64,000 nucleotides of DNA. Origin: JADGNZ01 sp963715895 (GTDB lineage: Bacteria > Acidobacteriota > Thermoanaerobaculia > Gp7-AA8). The position numbers and the translations under genes are program-made. The stretch spans positions 496,001-560,000 of the forward strand of contig OY970284.1 of assembly GCA_963715895.1 (NCBI GenBank). The letters run 5' to 3'. Shown here piece by piece: positions 1-7,713 of this stretch. The notes under the pieces were generated by a model, which did not search any database, was not told the DNA's origin, and worked only from the letters and a program-made list of their open reading frames with translations. How positions within the stretch are numbered: the stretch's first letter is position 1; the number at the start of each line of letters is the position of its first letter.

Positions 1-173
1 AGAAAGGTGTAGGCCTTGACCGCGAGCGATTCACCGACCGCTTTGGCATTGCGGGGATTTTCGAGAAGAAGCGCGCATTGCACGTAGCTGGGGCTGTGCT
101 TGCCTGAGGAGAGGCGGAAGTGACCAGTCAGCAATGCGCCCGTTTCGCGCAGGAGTGCGGCAACATCGATCAT
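1..173 (-). CDS. pyrE: Orotate phosphoribosyltransferase, N-terminal part
   Basis: The minus strand from the ATG at 173 to the window edge encodes about 57 residues beginning MIDVAALLRETGALLTGHF, followed by RLSSGKHSPSYVQ. The G-H-F-x-L-S-S-G-x-H segment is the N-terminal signature of orotate phosphoribosyltransferase, which makes OMP from orotate and PRPP in pyrimidine synthesis. The PRPP-binding loop and the rest lie outside the window. The gene is divergent from the yqeY-like gene, and their start codons are about 38 bases apart. The family call is firm even though only about a quarter of the usual length is visible. Confidence 0.85.
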   Translation of the reverse strand, partial: MIDVAALLRETGALLTGHFRLSSGKHSPSYVQCALLLENPRNAKAVGESLAVKAYTF

Positions 174-211
174 GCTTGCGAGAATAGAATGACGGGAGGA
201 GTGAGTGCAAG

Positions 212-661
212 ATGGGTCAACTGACGGAGACGATTCGCGCCGAGCTTACCGCGGCAATGAAGGCGCGCGACGCCGAGAGGCTTTCCACGCTGCGCATGCT
301 GCAGTCGGCGTTCAAATACCAGCAGATCGAATCAGGCCACGAGCTGAGCGACGAAGAGGCGCTGACCGTCATCCGCAAGGCGGTCAAGCAGCGCCTCGAT
401 TCGATCGAGCAATACACCAAAGGCAACCGCCCCGAGCTCGCTGACAAAGAGCGGCGCGAGATGGAGCTGCTCAAAACCTGGCTCCCTCCCGAGCTGAGCG
501 ACGAGGAGATCGAGTCCGGAATCCGCGAGATCGTCGCCTCCACCGGCGCCCAGTCGAAGAAAGACATGGGCAAGGTGATGAAGGAAGCGTCAGCGCGCTA
601 CAAGGGGCGGGTGGATGGAAAGAAAATTCAGGAGATCGTGTCGGGGCTGCTGGGGTCGTAG
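212..661 (+). CDS. yqeY: GatB/YqeY domain protein
   Basis: A 149-residue protein that matches the stand-alone YqeY family over its full length. Features are the N-terminal helix with LRMLQSA, the conserved QRLDSIEQY-type segment (residues about 60-70), the E-LLKTWLPPELSDEEI linker (about 88-103), and a C-terminal KKDMGKVMKEA..GRVDGKKIQEIV tail. The family resembles the tRNA-binding tail domain of GatB and is thought to act in tRNA-related metabolism; the exact role is unsettled. The ATG at 212 is preceded by a GGAGGAGTGAG-type ribosome binding site. It is transcribed away from pyrE. Confidence 0.9.
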   Translation: MGQLTETIRAELTAAMKARDAERLSTLRMLQSAFKYQQIESGHELSDEEALTVIRKAVKQRLDSIEQYTKGNRPELADKERREMELLKTWLPPELSDEEIESGIREIVASTGAQSKKDMGKVMKEASARYKGRVDGKKIQEIVSGLLGS

Positions 662-734
662 GTTGCCGGGTTGCTAGGGTCCTAGGTTGCTGGGTTGCTG
701 GGTTGCTGGGTTGCTGAGTTGCTGGGTTGCTGAG
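661..734. repeat. GTTGCTGG octamer tandem repeat
   Basis: About eight degenerate copies of an 8-bp unit (GTTGCTGG, with CTAG and GAGTT variants) directly follow the yqeY stop codon. CAACTCAG-type units near 984-1010 are its approximate inverted counterpart, so the whole 661-1067 spacer is bounded by inverted repeat arms. No coding potential is seen. Confidence 0.75.
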
Positions 735-750
735 GCAAACGAGTGCGTAT

Positions 751-911
751 TGCCGGCGAAGCCGGCTTAAGATCGATAGGGGGAGCGAAGATCGACACCG
801 TTTCTGTCGCCCGCTAAAGCGGGCTCGGAAAAATTTAAAGGCTCGCATTACCCCCGGCTGAAGCCGAGGCTGAAGCCGAGGGCTACGGATCTTAAGCCAG
901 CTTCGCTGGCA
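751..911. repeat. Dispersed palindromic repeat cluster (copy 1)
   Basis: This stretch holds several short hairpins in series: GCCGGCGAAGCCGGC, CGCCCGCTAAAGCGGGC, CCCCGGCTGAAGCCG and GCCAGCTTCGCTGGC. The same hairpin types in the same style recur at about 21655-21903. They therefore belong to a dispersed repeat family of this genome and not to a gene-specific terminator. Confidence 0.7.
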
Positions 912-983
912 CAAGACGGTCAGCGGTGGAGGAGACAACGTTTCCGGGAGCCGTACTTGGAACCTTGACTCCAACGCAACGTG

Positions 984-1067
984 TCAACTCAGCAACTCAG
1001 CAACTCAGCATCCCAGAAACCCAGAAACCGACAACCGACAACCGACAACCGACAACCGACAACCGAG
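984..1067. repeat. AACTCAGC and CGACAAC short tandem repeats
   Basis: Three AACTCAGC units (about 985-1010) run into two CCCAGAAA units and then six units of the heptamer CGACAAC (about 1026-1067), ending 6 bases before the moeZ-type start codon. The heptamer recurs in the 8967-9113 spacer. Because the array sits where the ribosome binding site should be, slippage here could influence translation of the downstream gene. Confidence 0.75.
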
Positions 1068-1073
1068 TCAACC

Positions 1074-2126
1074 ATGCTTACCCCCTCCGAACGCGCCCGC
1101 TATGCACGGCATCTCATCCTCCCCGAGGTTGGTGAGGCGGGGCAGGAAAAGCTCAAGGCGGGGTCGGTGCTGGTCGTCGGTGCAGGGGGGCTGGGAAGTC
1201 CGGTAGGCCTTTATCTCGCCGCCGCGGGCGTCGGGCGCATCGGTCTCGTCGACTTCGATGATGTCGATGCCAGCAACCTCCATCGCCAAGTTCTATACGG
1301 CACCTCGGACGTGGGCCGGCCGAAGCTCGAGGCGGCGCAGGCGCGGCTGCAGGATCTCAATCCCGACATCGCCATCGAAACGCACGGCGCGGCGCTGACG
1401 TCGGAGAACGCGCTGGCCATCATCGCCAACTACGACGTGATCGTCGACGGCACCGACAACTTCGCCACCCGCTATCTCGTCAACGACGCCTGCGTTCTCG
1501 TCGGCAAGCCGAACGTTTACGGATCGATCTTCCGCTTCGAGGGTCAGGCCTCCGTGTTCGCGGCTGAGGAAGGGCCGTGCTACCGCTGCCTCTACCCGGA
1601 GCCGCCACCGCCCCACCTCGTGCCGTCATGCGCGGAAGGGGGCGTCCTCGGCGTCTTGCCCGGCGTCATCGGCACGATACAGGCGACCGAGGCGATCAAG
1701 CTGATTACCGGCATCGGCGAGACGCTCATCGGCCGCCTATTGCTCTTCGACGCGCTCCGGATGTCGTTCCGCACGTTGCGGCTGAAGGAGCAGCACGATC
1801 AACACGCGGCGATCACCGGCCTCATCGACTACGACCAGTTCTGCAACCCCGCGAATCTGAATGAGGTCACGCACCTGGCGGAGGGGGTGATCGCCGTCGA
1901 CGTCCGGGAGCCGTACGAATGGGATGCAGGGCACATCGACGGCGCCCGTCTCATTCCGCTCGGCGAGCTGCCGAATCGCCTCGACGAGCTACCGCGCGAC
2001 GCCGACATCGTCTTCTACTGCCAGACCGGCGGCCGCTCGGCGCGCGCTCTCGACATCGCGCGCGAGGCGGGGCTCGCCCGTGCCAAGCACCTGCGGGGTG
2101 GGTTCAGCGCGTGGCGACAGAAGTAG
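1074..2126 (+). CDS. MoeZ/MoeB-type adenylyltransferase-sulfurtransferase (ThiF domain + rhodanese)
   Basis: A 350-residue two-domain protein. The N-terminal ThiF/MoeB/E1-like domain (about 1-240) has the nucleotide loop VVGAGGLGSP, the DNLHRQ-like segment SNLHRQ, the Asp in VDGTDNF, and the PSCAEGGVLG catalytic-Cys loop. The C-terminal rhodanese domain (about 265-350) has the active Cys in YCQTGGRSA. Such fusions adenylate and then thiocarboxylate small sulfur-carrier proteins for molybdopterin, thiamine or cysteine synthesis. The first zinc pair CYRC is present, but the second CxxC position reads HDQH (1794-1805), which is unusual. Start chosen at the MLTPSERARYARH start typical of the family; longer starts read only repeat DNA. 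cysK lies close by. Confidence 0.88.
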   Translation: MLTPSERARYARHLILPEVGEAGQEKLKAGSVLVVGAGGLGSPVGLYLAAAGVGRIGLVDFDDVDASNLHRQVLYGTSDVGRPKLEAAQARLQDLNPDIAIETHGAALTSENALAIIANYDVIVDGTDNFATRYLVNDACVLVGKPNVYGSIFRFEGQASVFAAEEGPCYRCLYPEPPPPHLVPSCAEGGVLGVLPGVIGTIQATEAIKLITGIGETLIGRLLLFDALRMSFRTLRLKEQHDQHAAITGLIDYDQFCNPANLNEVTHLAEGVIAVDVREPYEWDAGHIDGARLIPLGELPNRLDELPRDADIVFYCQTGGRSARALDIAREAGLARAKHLRGGFSAWRQK

Positions 2127-2577
2127 CGCGCGTCTCCCCGAACATCACCACGATCGACTTCCCCGCCCCGCGCCGCATCGTCAACCCGTCGATGATGGCG
2201 ATGCCGCAGTCTTCGAAGTGCGGGGAGAGGATGTTGTCGCGGTGGCCGGGCGACTCCATCCAGCCGGCGACCAGCAGCTCGGTGGTCTCGAAGCCGGTGG
2301 CCAGGTTTTCGCCGGCGTAGTGGAAGTCATAGCCGTTCGGCGCGAGCCAGGTGAATGGGGAACGGCCGTCGGGAGACTCATGGGCCCAGTAGCCCTGATC
2401 TTCCATGTCGCGCATCCGGTCGGCGGCCGCGGCATCGAGCCGCAGATCCTCGCGCAGCGGTGGGAGGTGGTGCTCGGCGCGATACTCGTTCATGGCCGCG
2501 ACGACCGACGCCCGGGTGATGTCCGAGGCGAGCGCCGGCGTCGCGACCAGAAGGAGAAGGGAGAGGAACCGTTTCAT
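2104..2577 (-). CDS. Secreted CAP-domain (SCP/PR1) protein
   Basis: A 157-residue protein with a cleavable signal peptide (KRFLSLLLLVATPALA) followed by a compact CAP domain. Motifs seen are MNEYRAEHHLPPL, the HE pair in YWAHESPDG, the ENLATG helix, and GWMESPGHRDNILSPHFEDCGI. The Glu/His cluster of the CAP cavity (HExP, GEN, HRxNIL) is intact. It is probably exported; bacterial CAP proteins are poorly understood, with lipid-binding or proteolytic roles proposed. Its 3' end overlaps the convergent MoeZ-type gene by 23 bases, and it follows cysK on the same strand with only 6 bases between, so the two may be co-transcribed. Confidence 0.85.
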   Translation of the reverse strand: MKRFLSLLLLVATPALASDITRASVVAAMNEYRAEHHLPPLREDLRLDAAAADRMRDMEDQGYWAHESPDGRSPFTWLAPNGYDFHYAGENLATGFETTELLVAGWMESPGHRDNILSPHFEDCGIAIIDGLTMRRGAGKSIVVMFGETRATSVATR

Positions 2578-2583
2578 GAATCG

Positions 2584-3570
2584 TTATTTTGCAGCAGCCG
2601 CGAGCATTTGTGGAGTGGTAGCCGGCTGATTTACCAGATCTGTGTACTCGAAGAGGGCGGTCGAGAGGTACCGCTCGCCCGTATCCGGCAGGACGACCAC
2701 GACGCGTTTCCCCGCTCCGAGCTCCTTGGCAATCTCGATCGCGGCCCAGGCGATGGCGCCGGATGAGATGCCGACGAAGATGCCTTCCTCTTTCGAAAGG
2801 CGCCGCGCGGTCGACTGGGCATCCTCCCAGGTCACGTCGACGATGCGGTCGACGACGTTAGGGTCATAGATCGCCGGAATCAGGCCGGCGCCGATGCCCT
2901 GCAGCTTGTGCGGGTTGTGCGTTCCGCCTTTGAGCACCTGCGACTCGATCGGCTCGACGGCGACGATGAGCGTGTCCGGCTTCTCTTTCTTGAAGACCTG
3001 GCCCACGCCGGTGACCGTACCGCCGGTGCCGACGCCGGCAACGATGGCGTCGACCTTGCCGCCGGTGTCGCGAAGGATCTCCTGCGCCGTGGTCTCGCGA
3101 TGGACCTTGAGATTGGCGGGGTTGTCGAACTGCTTCGACAGCCACGATCCCTCATTGTTCGCCGCATACTCCTCGGCAACGCGCTGCGCTTCCTTGATGC
3201 CTTTCGGGCCCGGCGTGAGGATGAGCTCCGCGCCAAGAGCCTGGAACAGCTTGCGGCGCTCGACGGACATCGTATCGGGCATCACCAGCGTGCACTTGTA
3301 GCCTTTGGCAGCGGCGACGAAGGCCAGACCGATGCCTGTATTGCCGCTCGTCGCTTCGACGATGGTCGATTTGCCGGGCGTGATCTCGCCGGCTTTCTCC
3401 GCCTCGGTCACCATCGAGATGGCGATGCGGTCCTTGACGGATGACAGTGGATTGAACGATTCGAGCTTGGCGGCCACCTCAGCCGCGCCGGCGGGGACGA
3501 TGCGGTTGAGCCTCACCAGCGGCGTACGCCCGATCAGCTCCGTGATGTTGTCGTAGATCTTCCCGTGCAT
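2584..3570 (-). CDS. cysK: Cysteine synthase A (O-acetylserine sulfhydrylase)
   Basis: A 328-residue PLP enzyme making cysteine from O-acetylserine and sulfide. The PLP lysine lies in the SSVKDR motif (about residue 45), the substrate loop is EATSGNTG, the phosphate-binding glycine loop is GVGTGGT, and the C-terminal half has GISSGA. Length and motif order match CysK/CysM; features such as NRIVPAGAAEVAAKLESFNP favour CysK. The start ATG has a strong AGGAGG site 5 bases upstream. Its leader contains an intrinsic terminator only about 20 bases before the start codon, so transcription may be attenuated. It sits next to a MoeZ-type sulfur transferase. Confidence 0.93.
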   Translation of the reverse strand: MHGKIYDNITELIGRTPLVRLNRIVPAGAAEVAAKLESFNPLSSVKDRIAISMVTEAEKAGEITPGKSTIVEATSGNTGIGLAFVAAAKGYKCTLVMPDTMSVERRKLFQALGAELILTPGPKGIKEAQRVAEEYAANNEGSWLSKQFDNPANLKVHRETTAQEILRDTGGKVDAIVAGVGTGGTVTGVGQVFKKEKPDTLIVAVEPIESQVLKGGTHNPHKLQGIGAGLIPAIYDPNVVDRIVDVTWEDAQSTARRLSKEEGIFVGISSGAIAWAAIEIAKELGAGKRVVVVLPDTGERYLSTALFEYTDLVNQPATTPQMLAAAAK

Positions 3571-3580
3571 TTTTCCTCCT

Positions 3581-3613
3581 AAAACAAAAGACCCGAGCGA
3601 TCTGCCCGGGTCT
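3581..3613 (-). terminator. Intrinsic terminator in the cysK leader
   Basis: On the minus strand AGACCCG pairs with CGGGTCT (7-bp stem, 11-base loop), immediately followed by TTTTGTTTT. It lies downstream of the two-component regulator gene and directly upstream of the cysK ribosome binding site. It could end the regulator operon or act as a cysK attenuator. Confidence 0.75.
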
Positions 3614-3706
3614 CATTCGATGAAAAGTGGCTGATGACGCGCCTACGTTCGCTCGAACGGACCTGTGAGGCGGCGGCAACAGGTGATTGGTTGCATGTCC
3701 ACCGTG

Positions 3707-3735
3707 ACGCTATGACGGTTGGCTTCCGTTGTCAA
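3707..3735 (-). promoter_or_regulatory. Possible sigma-70 promoter of cysK
   Basis: On the minus strand, TTGACA (3735-3730) is followed after 17 bases by TAGCGT (3712-3707), a perfect -35 and a weak -10. It lies between the response regulator stop and cysK, giving a leader of about 130 bases that contains the terminator at 3581-3613. Predicted from sequence only. Confidence 0.4.
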
Positions 3736-3745
3736 ATGGCCGCGG

Positions 3746-4453
3746 TTACGCGGCATCGCTCGCCTCACCGAGGTACCGGTATCCGATCTTCGCCACGGCG
3801 ACGATCACCGCGGCATCGGTTCCTACCGCCTTCTGGAGCTTGCGGCGGAGGCGCGTCACGTGCGTATCGACGGTGCGGCTGTTGAGGTTGAGATCGACGC
3901 GGTAGTTCCAGACGCGCGAGAGCAACTCGTCGCGCGGAACGACGCGCTCTTTGTTGCGGAAGAGATACATGAGCAGATCGAACTCTTTGGGCGAGAGTTT
4001 CAGCTTGTGGTCTTTCGCCGAGGCCTCGCGCGTCGAGGGATCGAGCTTGATGAGCGTGTCTTCGCAGATCGTCTTCGTGGTCAGCGAGGTGGCATCGCTG
4101 CGGCGCATGACGGCGTCGATGCGTGCGAAGAGCTCCTGCAGACCGAAGGGCTTGGTGATGTAGTCGTCGGCCCCGCCGCGCAGACCGCGCACCTTGTCGG
4201 TCTCCTGCCCGCGAGCGGTGAGCAGGATCACCGGGATCTTCGAGAACTTGCGGATGTGGTCGAGGACTTCGAAGCCGCTCTTTTTCGGCAGCATCAGATC
4301 GAGGAGCACCAGATCGGGTGTCTCCGCGTGAAAGATACGGATTGCTTCTTCACCGTCGGCGGCCAGCACGGTCTCGTAGTTCTCCATGCGGAGATTGATC
4401 TCTAATCCCTGCCGCAGTCCTGCTTCATCCTCAACGACCAGTATTTTCGTCAT
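3746..4453 (-). CDS. OmpR/PhoB-family response regulator
   Basis: A 235-residue regulator. The receiver domain (about 1-120) has the acidic pair VVEDEAG, the phospho-acceptor Asp in LVLLDLMLPKKSG, the Thr in LLTARGQE and the Lys in DDYITKPFG. The C-terminal winged helix (about 140-235) has LSPKEFDLLMYLFRN, the RDELLSRVWNY helix and SRTVDTHVTRLRRKL. It should bind DNA when phosphorylated by the histidine kinase encoded just upstream on the same strand (44-base gap). ATG at 4453 is preferred over the TTG two codons earlier because CGGAG lies at proper spacing from the ATG. Targets are not evident. Confidence 0.92.
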   Translation of the reverse strand: MTKILVVEDEAGLRQGLEINLRMENYETVLAADGEEAIRIFHAETPDLVLLDLMLPKKSGFEVLDHIRKFSKIPVILLTARGQETDKVRGLRGGADDYITKPFGLQELFARIDAVMRRSDATSLTTKTICEDTLIKLDPSTREASAKDHKLKLSPKEFDLLMYLFRNKERVVPRDELLSRVWNYRVDLNLNSRTVDTHVTRLRRKLQKAVGTDAAVIVAVAKIGYRYLGEASDAA

Positions 4454-4497
4454 CGGCAATCTCCGGTGTTAGTACGGGCCTCGGGCGGCGAGAGTTT

Positions 4498-6039
4498 CTA
4501 CAGCGTTTGTGGTGCCAGCTGCGCCAGGGATGAGGTTCTCGGCGATTGCGGCCGGGGAAAGAGGAGCCGGAAGGTCGATCCGGCACCCGGTTTGGATTCC
4601 ACTTCGATGGTCCCGCCGTGCGAGGCGATGATCTGCTGCACCAGCGTCAGCCCCAGGCCGGCTCCGCGGCGCGTCTGGGTATCGGAGAACTGCGCGCGGT
4701 AGTACGGCTCGAAGATGCGCGTGAGGTCATCGGCGGCGATGCCGATGCCGCGGTCTTTCACCTCGATCACCACGGATGCCTCCGTCTGCCGGAGCGTGAC
4801 GTCGATGAACCTGTTCTCATCGCCGGAGTACTTGATGGCGTTGTCGATCAGGTTCAGCACGGCGCGCGACACGGCATCGCGGTCCCATGACTGCTCGTCG
4901 ATGGCGTCGTCGATGTGGAGCGTGACGTCGAAGTTGCGGCTGCGGATCCACGACTCGTAGGTCGAGACCAGCGAGGTGAGAAGGTCGCGCGGGTAGACCG
5001 GCGTGAACGCCAGCGCCTTGGCGCTGCTGTTCTGGATGCGGGCGACGTCGAGGACGTTCTCGACGAGGTGCGAGAGGTGCAACACTTCCCGAAGGATCGA
5101 GTCTTCGATCTCGTGGCGCTGCTTCTCCGGCAGACGCGTACCGCCGCGCTTGAGCGTCTCGGCGCCGAGGCGGATCATCGACAGCGGCGTGCGAAGCTCG
5201 TGCGAGACGTTCGCCACAAGCGCGCCGCGCAGCTTCATCGTGTCGGCTTCGCGCATGAGGCCGCGCATGGCCAGGTAGGCCCCGAGCGCCGTGAGCGACA
5301 GAGCCAGGGCGCTGAGGAGGATGCTGATCAGACGGGCGTTCTCCCATCCCGAGGTTCCGTAGCCGGTCTCGACGAAACCGCGCACCGCGTACGACGACAG
5401 CGGCGCGGCCATCGGGGCGATGAAAGCGTAGCCTTTGCCGGTCTTGATCGCGCCGACGGCGGACGGATTCTCGATGATGGAGACCTGCGCCTGCTGCGAG
5501 AGCCCCTGCGCCTGCACCAGCGGCTGGTGCGCGAGCGCGGGACCGACGCGGGCCAGGAGCAGCGAGGGATCGTAGGTGTAGCGGACGATGCCGCTGGAAG
5601 AGTAGAGCTCGCGCGGCAACCGGGCTCCGGTATGCGCCGTCCCGGGCGGGTTGCTGGCGAAGATGGCACTGGCCGGGTCGGCGTCAGGAACGTAGAGCGC
5701 GGAGATGATCCAGTCGTTGTCGTGAATCCACTTCTGCAGCCCTTCCTGCGACGGCGAGCGGCGCTCCACCTTCTGCCACTCCTCGGATGCACGGTAGAGC
5801 TCGTCGTGGACGGCTGTATCGACGCGCCGCGCGCTGATCTCGGCAGCGTAGCCCGCGTACTGCATCGCCAGCGTGTTGACGCCGTGCTCCATCCGGGCCG
5901 AGAGGACGTACGAGCGCCACGCAAGGACGCCCAGACCGATGGTGACGATGAGGAAGGGAACGAGAATCGGCGAGACGTGCTTCGGCCGGTCACCCGATCG
6001 CGGGCTCACCTTGAACTTCGCCAGTAGGGCACGAACCAT
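4498..6039 (-). CDS. Membrane sensor histidine kinase
   Basis: A 513-residue kinase with an N-terminal transmembrane helix (about 25-45, LVPFLIVTIGLGVLAW), an extracytoplasmic sensor region of about 180 residues, and a second membrane segment (about 235-255, ISILLSALALSLTALGAYLAM). The HisKA motif NVSHELRTPLSM carries the phospho-His, the HATPase domain has the N box LNLIDNAIKYS, the G1 box DRGIGIA and the G2 region GAGLGLTLV. It very probably phosphorylates the adjacent regulator. The sensor domain has no motif I recognise. A small periplasmic PDZ protein is encoded 12 bases upstream on the same strand and may take part in sensing. Confidence 0.92.
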   Translation of the reverse strand: MVRALLAKFKVSPRSGDRPKHVSPILVPFLIVTIGLGVLAWRSYVLSARMEHGVNTLAMQYAGYAAEISARRVDTAVHDELYRASEEWQKVERRSPSQEGLQKWIHDNDWIISALYVPDADPASAIFASNPPGTAHTGARLPRELYSSSGIVRYTYDPSLLLARVGPALAHQPLVQAQGLSQQAQVSIIENPSAVGAIKTGKGYAFIAPMAAPLSSYAVRGFVETGYGTSGWENARLISILLSALALSLTALGAYLAMRGLMREADTMKLRGALVANVSHELRTPLSMIRLGAETLKRGGTRLPEKQRHEIEDSILREVLHLSHLVENVLDVARIQNSSAKALAFTPVYPRDLLTSLVSTYESWIRSRNFDVTLHIDDAIDEQSWDRDAVSRAVLNLIDNAIKYSGDENRFIDVTLRQTEASVVIEVKDRGIGIAADDLTRIFEPYYRAQFSDTQTRRGAGLGLTLVQQIIASHGGTIEVESKPGAGSTFRLLFPRPQSPRTSSLAQLAPQTL

Positions 6040-6051
6040 TTGTCTCCGTCA

Positions 6052-6540
6052 TCACTGCTGCGGCGCCGTCGTAGTCGCGGTGACGGTGGGTGGAATGCCA
6101 TGGCCTTGCAACAGATGCTGCGCCACCATCTTGTCGATCTGCGCCTTCGAGTACGGCTCCAGCCGTACGTCGATCTTCTTCAGAACACCCTGGCGCTTGA
6201 TGATGATCCAGAGCACCCCGGTTTCTTTCGCGGTGTAGAGGATCTGCTTGAAATCCTTGATGTTCGCCTCGAGTGTGCTGCGGCCATTCACGGCCATGAG
6301 CCGGTCGCCGGGCCTGAGGTCGGCACGGGCGGCCGGGCCGTCATCGATCACTGCCTTGACCACGATGCCGGGATTGAGCTCCTCGATCATTGCGCCGAGG
6401 TAGCGGCGGCCGCCCGAAAGCTGGCGGATGGCCTGCTCGCACTCGCGGGGTGACGAGGTGCACATCTTCCGATCCTCGGCGTACGCCGCGGGGACGAGAA
6501 GAAGCGCTGCAACGAGAAAATGAGAGAGTCGGACGGTCAT
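6052..6540 (-). CDS. Exported PDZ-domain protein
   Basis: A 162-residue protein with a signal peptide (about 1-21, ending PAAYA) and one PDZ domain (about 45-130) with the GIVVKAVIDDGPAARADLRPGDRLMAVNG core. No protease domain is attached. It is first in a three-gene minus-strand operon with the histidine kinase and regulator, with a 12-base gap to the kinase. A periplasmic adapter role in the signalling path is inferred from this position. The tail is Thr/Pro/Gln-rich (VTATTTAPQQ). Two cysteines near the mature N-terminus (KMCTSSPREC) could form a disulfide. Confidence 0.75.
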   Translation of the reverse strand: MTVRLSHFLVAALLLVPAAYAEDRKMCTSSPRECEQAIRQLSGGRRYLGAMIEELNPGIVVKAVIDDGPAARADLRPGDRLMAVNGRSTLEANIKDFKQILYTAKETGVLWIIIKRQGVLKKIDVRLEPYSKAQIDKMVAQHLLQGHGIPPTVTATTTAPQQ

Positions 6541-6657
6541 TGTCGGGGACTGGGGTCCTTGGCCACGCTCAATCTAATCTGCGAATGCCGGGGAGATGAT
6601 TACAAATCAGCAAATGTCGAATGAATTCCCTGTAATACAAGTAGTTAGCTGTTTTTG

Positions 6658-7290
6658 TCACATGAAGCGGAGCGCGCCGAACGAAGCGGCGACGTGGAAG
6701 TCGGGCGGCGACTTCAGAGTCGGTTGCCACGCGCTGAAGTCGTCGCCGTGGGCGGCGCTTCGGTCGATGCGAAAGAAGTTCGCCCGCCACTCGTGGCCCG
6801 ATCTCGCGTGGGCACCGAGAGATGCGAATGGCAGCCGGATGACGACGTCCAGCGTACGGTTGTCAACGCGCCGCACGGCGGCGAAGAGATCGGCGCAGGT
6901 CCAGGCAAGATCCGTCGTCATCGTGGCGCGGACGCCGTCGGGCGAGTCGATGCGCGCGTCGAAGGTCGTTCCCAGCGGGTTGACCTCGATCTCGAAGTAG
7001 GGCGTCAGACCGCCGGGCGCCAGAAACACCTCGACGACGTCTTCCCGCCAGAGAGGCTCGTCGTGGCCGAGGCAGGTGGCGACGATCTCATCGTCATCGC
7101 AGCGGAAGACGATGGTGAGAAGGTCGTCGTCGTAGTACGAGGCCACCGATGTCCGAAGGCGCGGCACACCGCCGTCGACGGCAAGCAGCAGCGTCACCAC
7201 CTCGCAGGCGGGGGGGATGTCCCACGGCTCTTCGATCGAAAATTCGGCGCGGGGCACAGCGATCACGGGTACCGGCATTTCCGAAATCAT
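6658..7290 (-). CDS. CBM9-like carbohydrate-binding family protein
   Basis: A protein of about 210 residues resembling the stand-alone CBM9-like (DOMON-type) beta-sandwich family. The series SVASYYDDDLLTIVFRCDDDEIVAT, then LWREDVVEVFLAPGG, YFEIEVNPLGTTFDARID and a late HEWRANFFRIDR is characteristic. No signal peptide is evident and no enzyme domain is fused, so the ligand is unknown. The start is ambiguous between ATG 7290 and ATG 7278; neither has a clear ribosome binding site. It is divergent from the Hpt gene. Confidence 0.65.
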   Translation of the reverse strand: MISEMPVPVIAVPRAEFSIEEPWDIPPACEVVTLLLAVDGGVPRLRTSVASYYDDDLLTIVFRCDDDEIVATCLGHDEPLWREDVVEVFLAPGGLTPYFEIEVNPLGTTFDARIDSPDGVRATMTTDLAWTCADLFAAVRRVDNRTLDVVIRLPFASLGAHARSGHEWRANFFRIDRSAAHGDDFSAWQPTLKSPPDFHVAASFGALRFM

Positions 7291-7343
7291 ACGGCTTCGC
7301 CGGCGCGGCATTATGCGTGCAATGCCTCAGAGGCCCGAGGAAA

Positions 7344-7679
7344 ATGATGGTGGATCTGGAACTGGATGACCTGAAACGCGAATTTCTCGTCGAGGCCGAC
7401 GAGAAGGTGCGCGAGCTTCAGGCGAAGCTCGATGGCGAGCCGTCGCCGGAAGCGCTGGAACGGCTGACGTATCTCTCCCATCAATTGAAAGGCTCCGGCG
7501 GAAGCTACGGCTTCTCCAGGATTTCCACCGACGCCGCGGAGCTGGAGACAGCCGTGGAACAACTGGCCAGAGAGGGCACCACTCCTGGAATCGACGACCG
7601 CATCCAGCAGCACGTCTTCAGTCTGCGCGCCGAAGTCGACCGGCGGATGAGGGAGTACGCGGTGGAGGTTGCGCGGTAG
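7344..7679 (+). CDS. Stand-alone Hpt phosphotransfer protein
   Basis: An 111-residue single-domain protein with the phospho-acceptor His in SHQLKGSGGSYGF (about residue 44), the hallmark of Hpt domains, on a four-helix pattern. It would relay phosphate between a hybrid kinase and a response regulator; no hybrid kinase lies nearby. The receiver-GGDEF protein encoded convergently at 7948-8910 is a possible partner. Start set at the first of two adjacent ATGs (7344), preceded by CCCGAGGAAA. Longer in-frame starts overlap the divergent CBM9-like gene and read arginine-rich nonsense. Confidence 0.82.
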   Translation: MMVDLELDDLKREFLVEADEKVRELQAKLDGEPSPEALERLTYLSHQLKGSGGSYGFSRISTDAAELETAVEQLAREGTTPGIDDRIQQHVFSLRAEVDRRMREYAVEVAR

Positions 7680-7713
7680 AGCGGGGTTCTCATCCCACGC
7701 CGGTCATCCAGCC

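Noticed and set aside
3581..3745. T-box or SAM riboswitch upstream of cysK
   Set aside because: The leader is only about 130 bases and lacks the T-box sequence and recognisable riboswitch cores; only the terminator is convincing.
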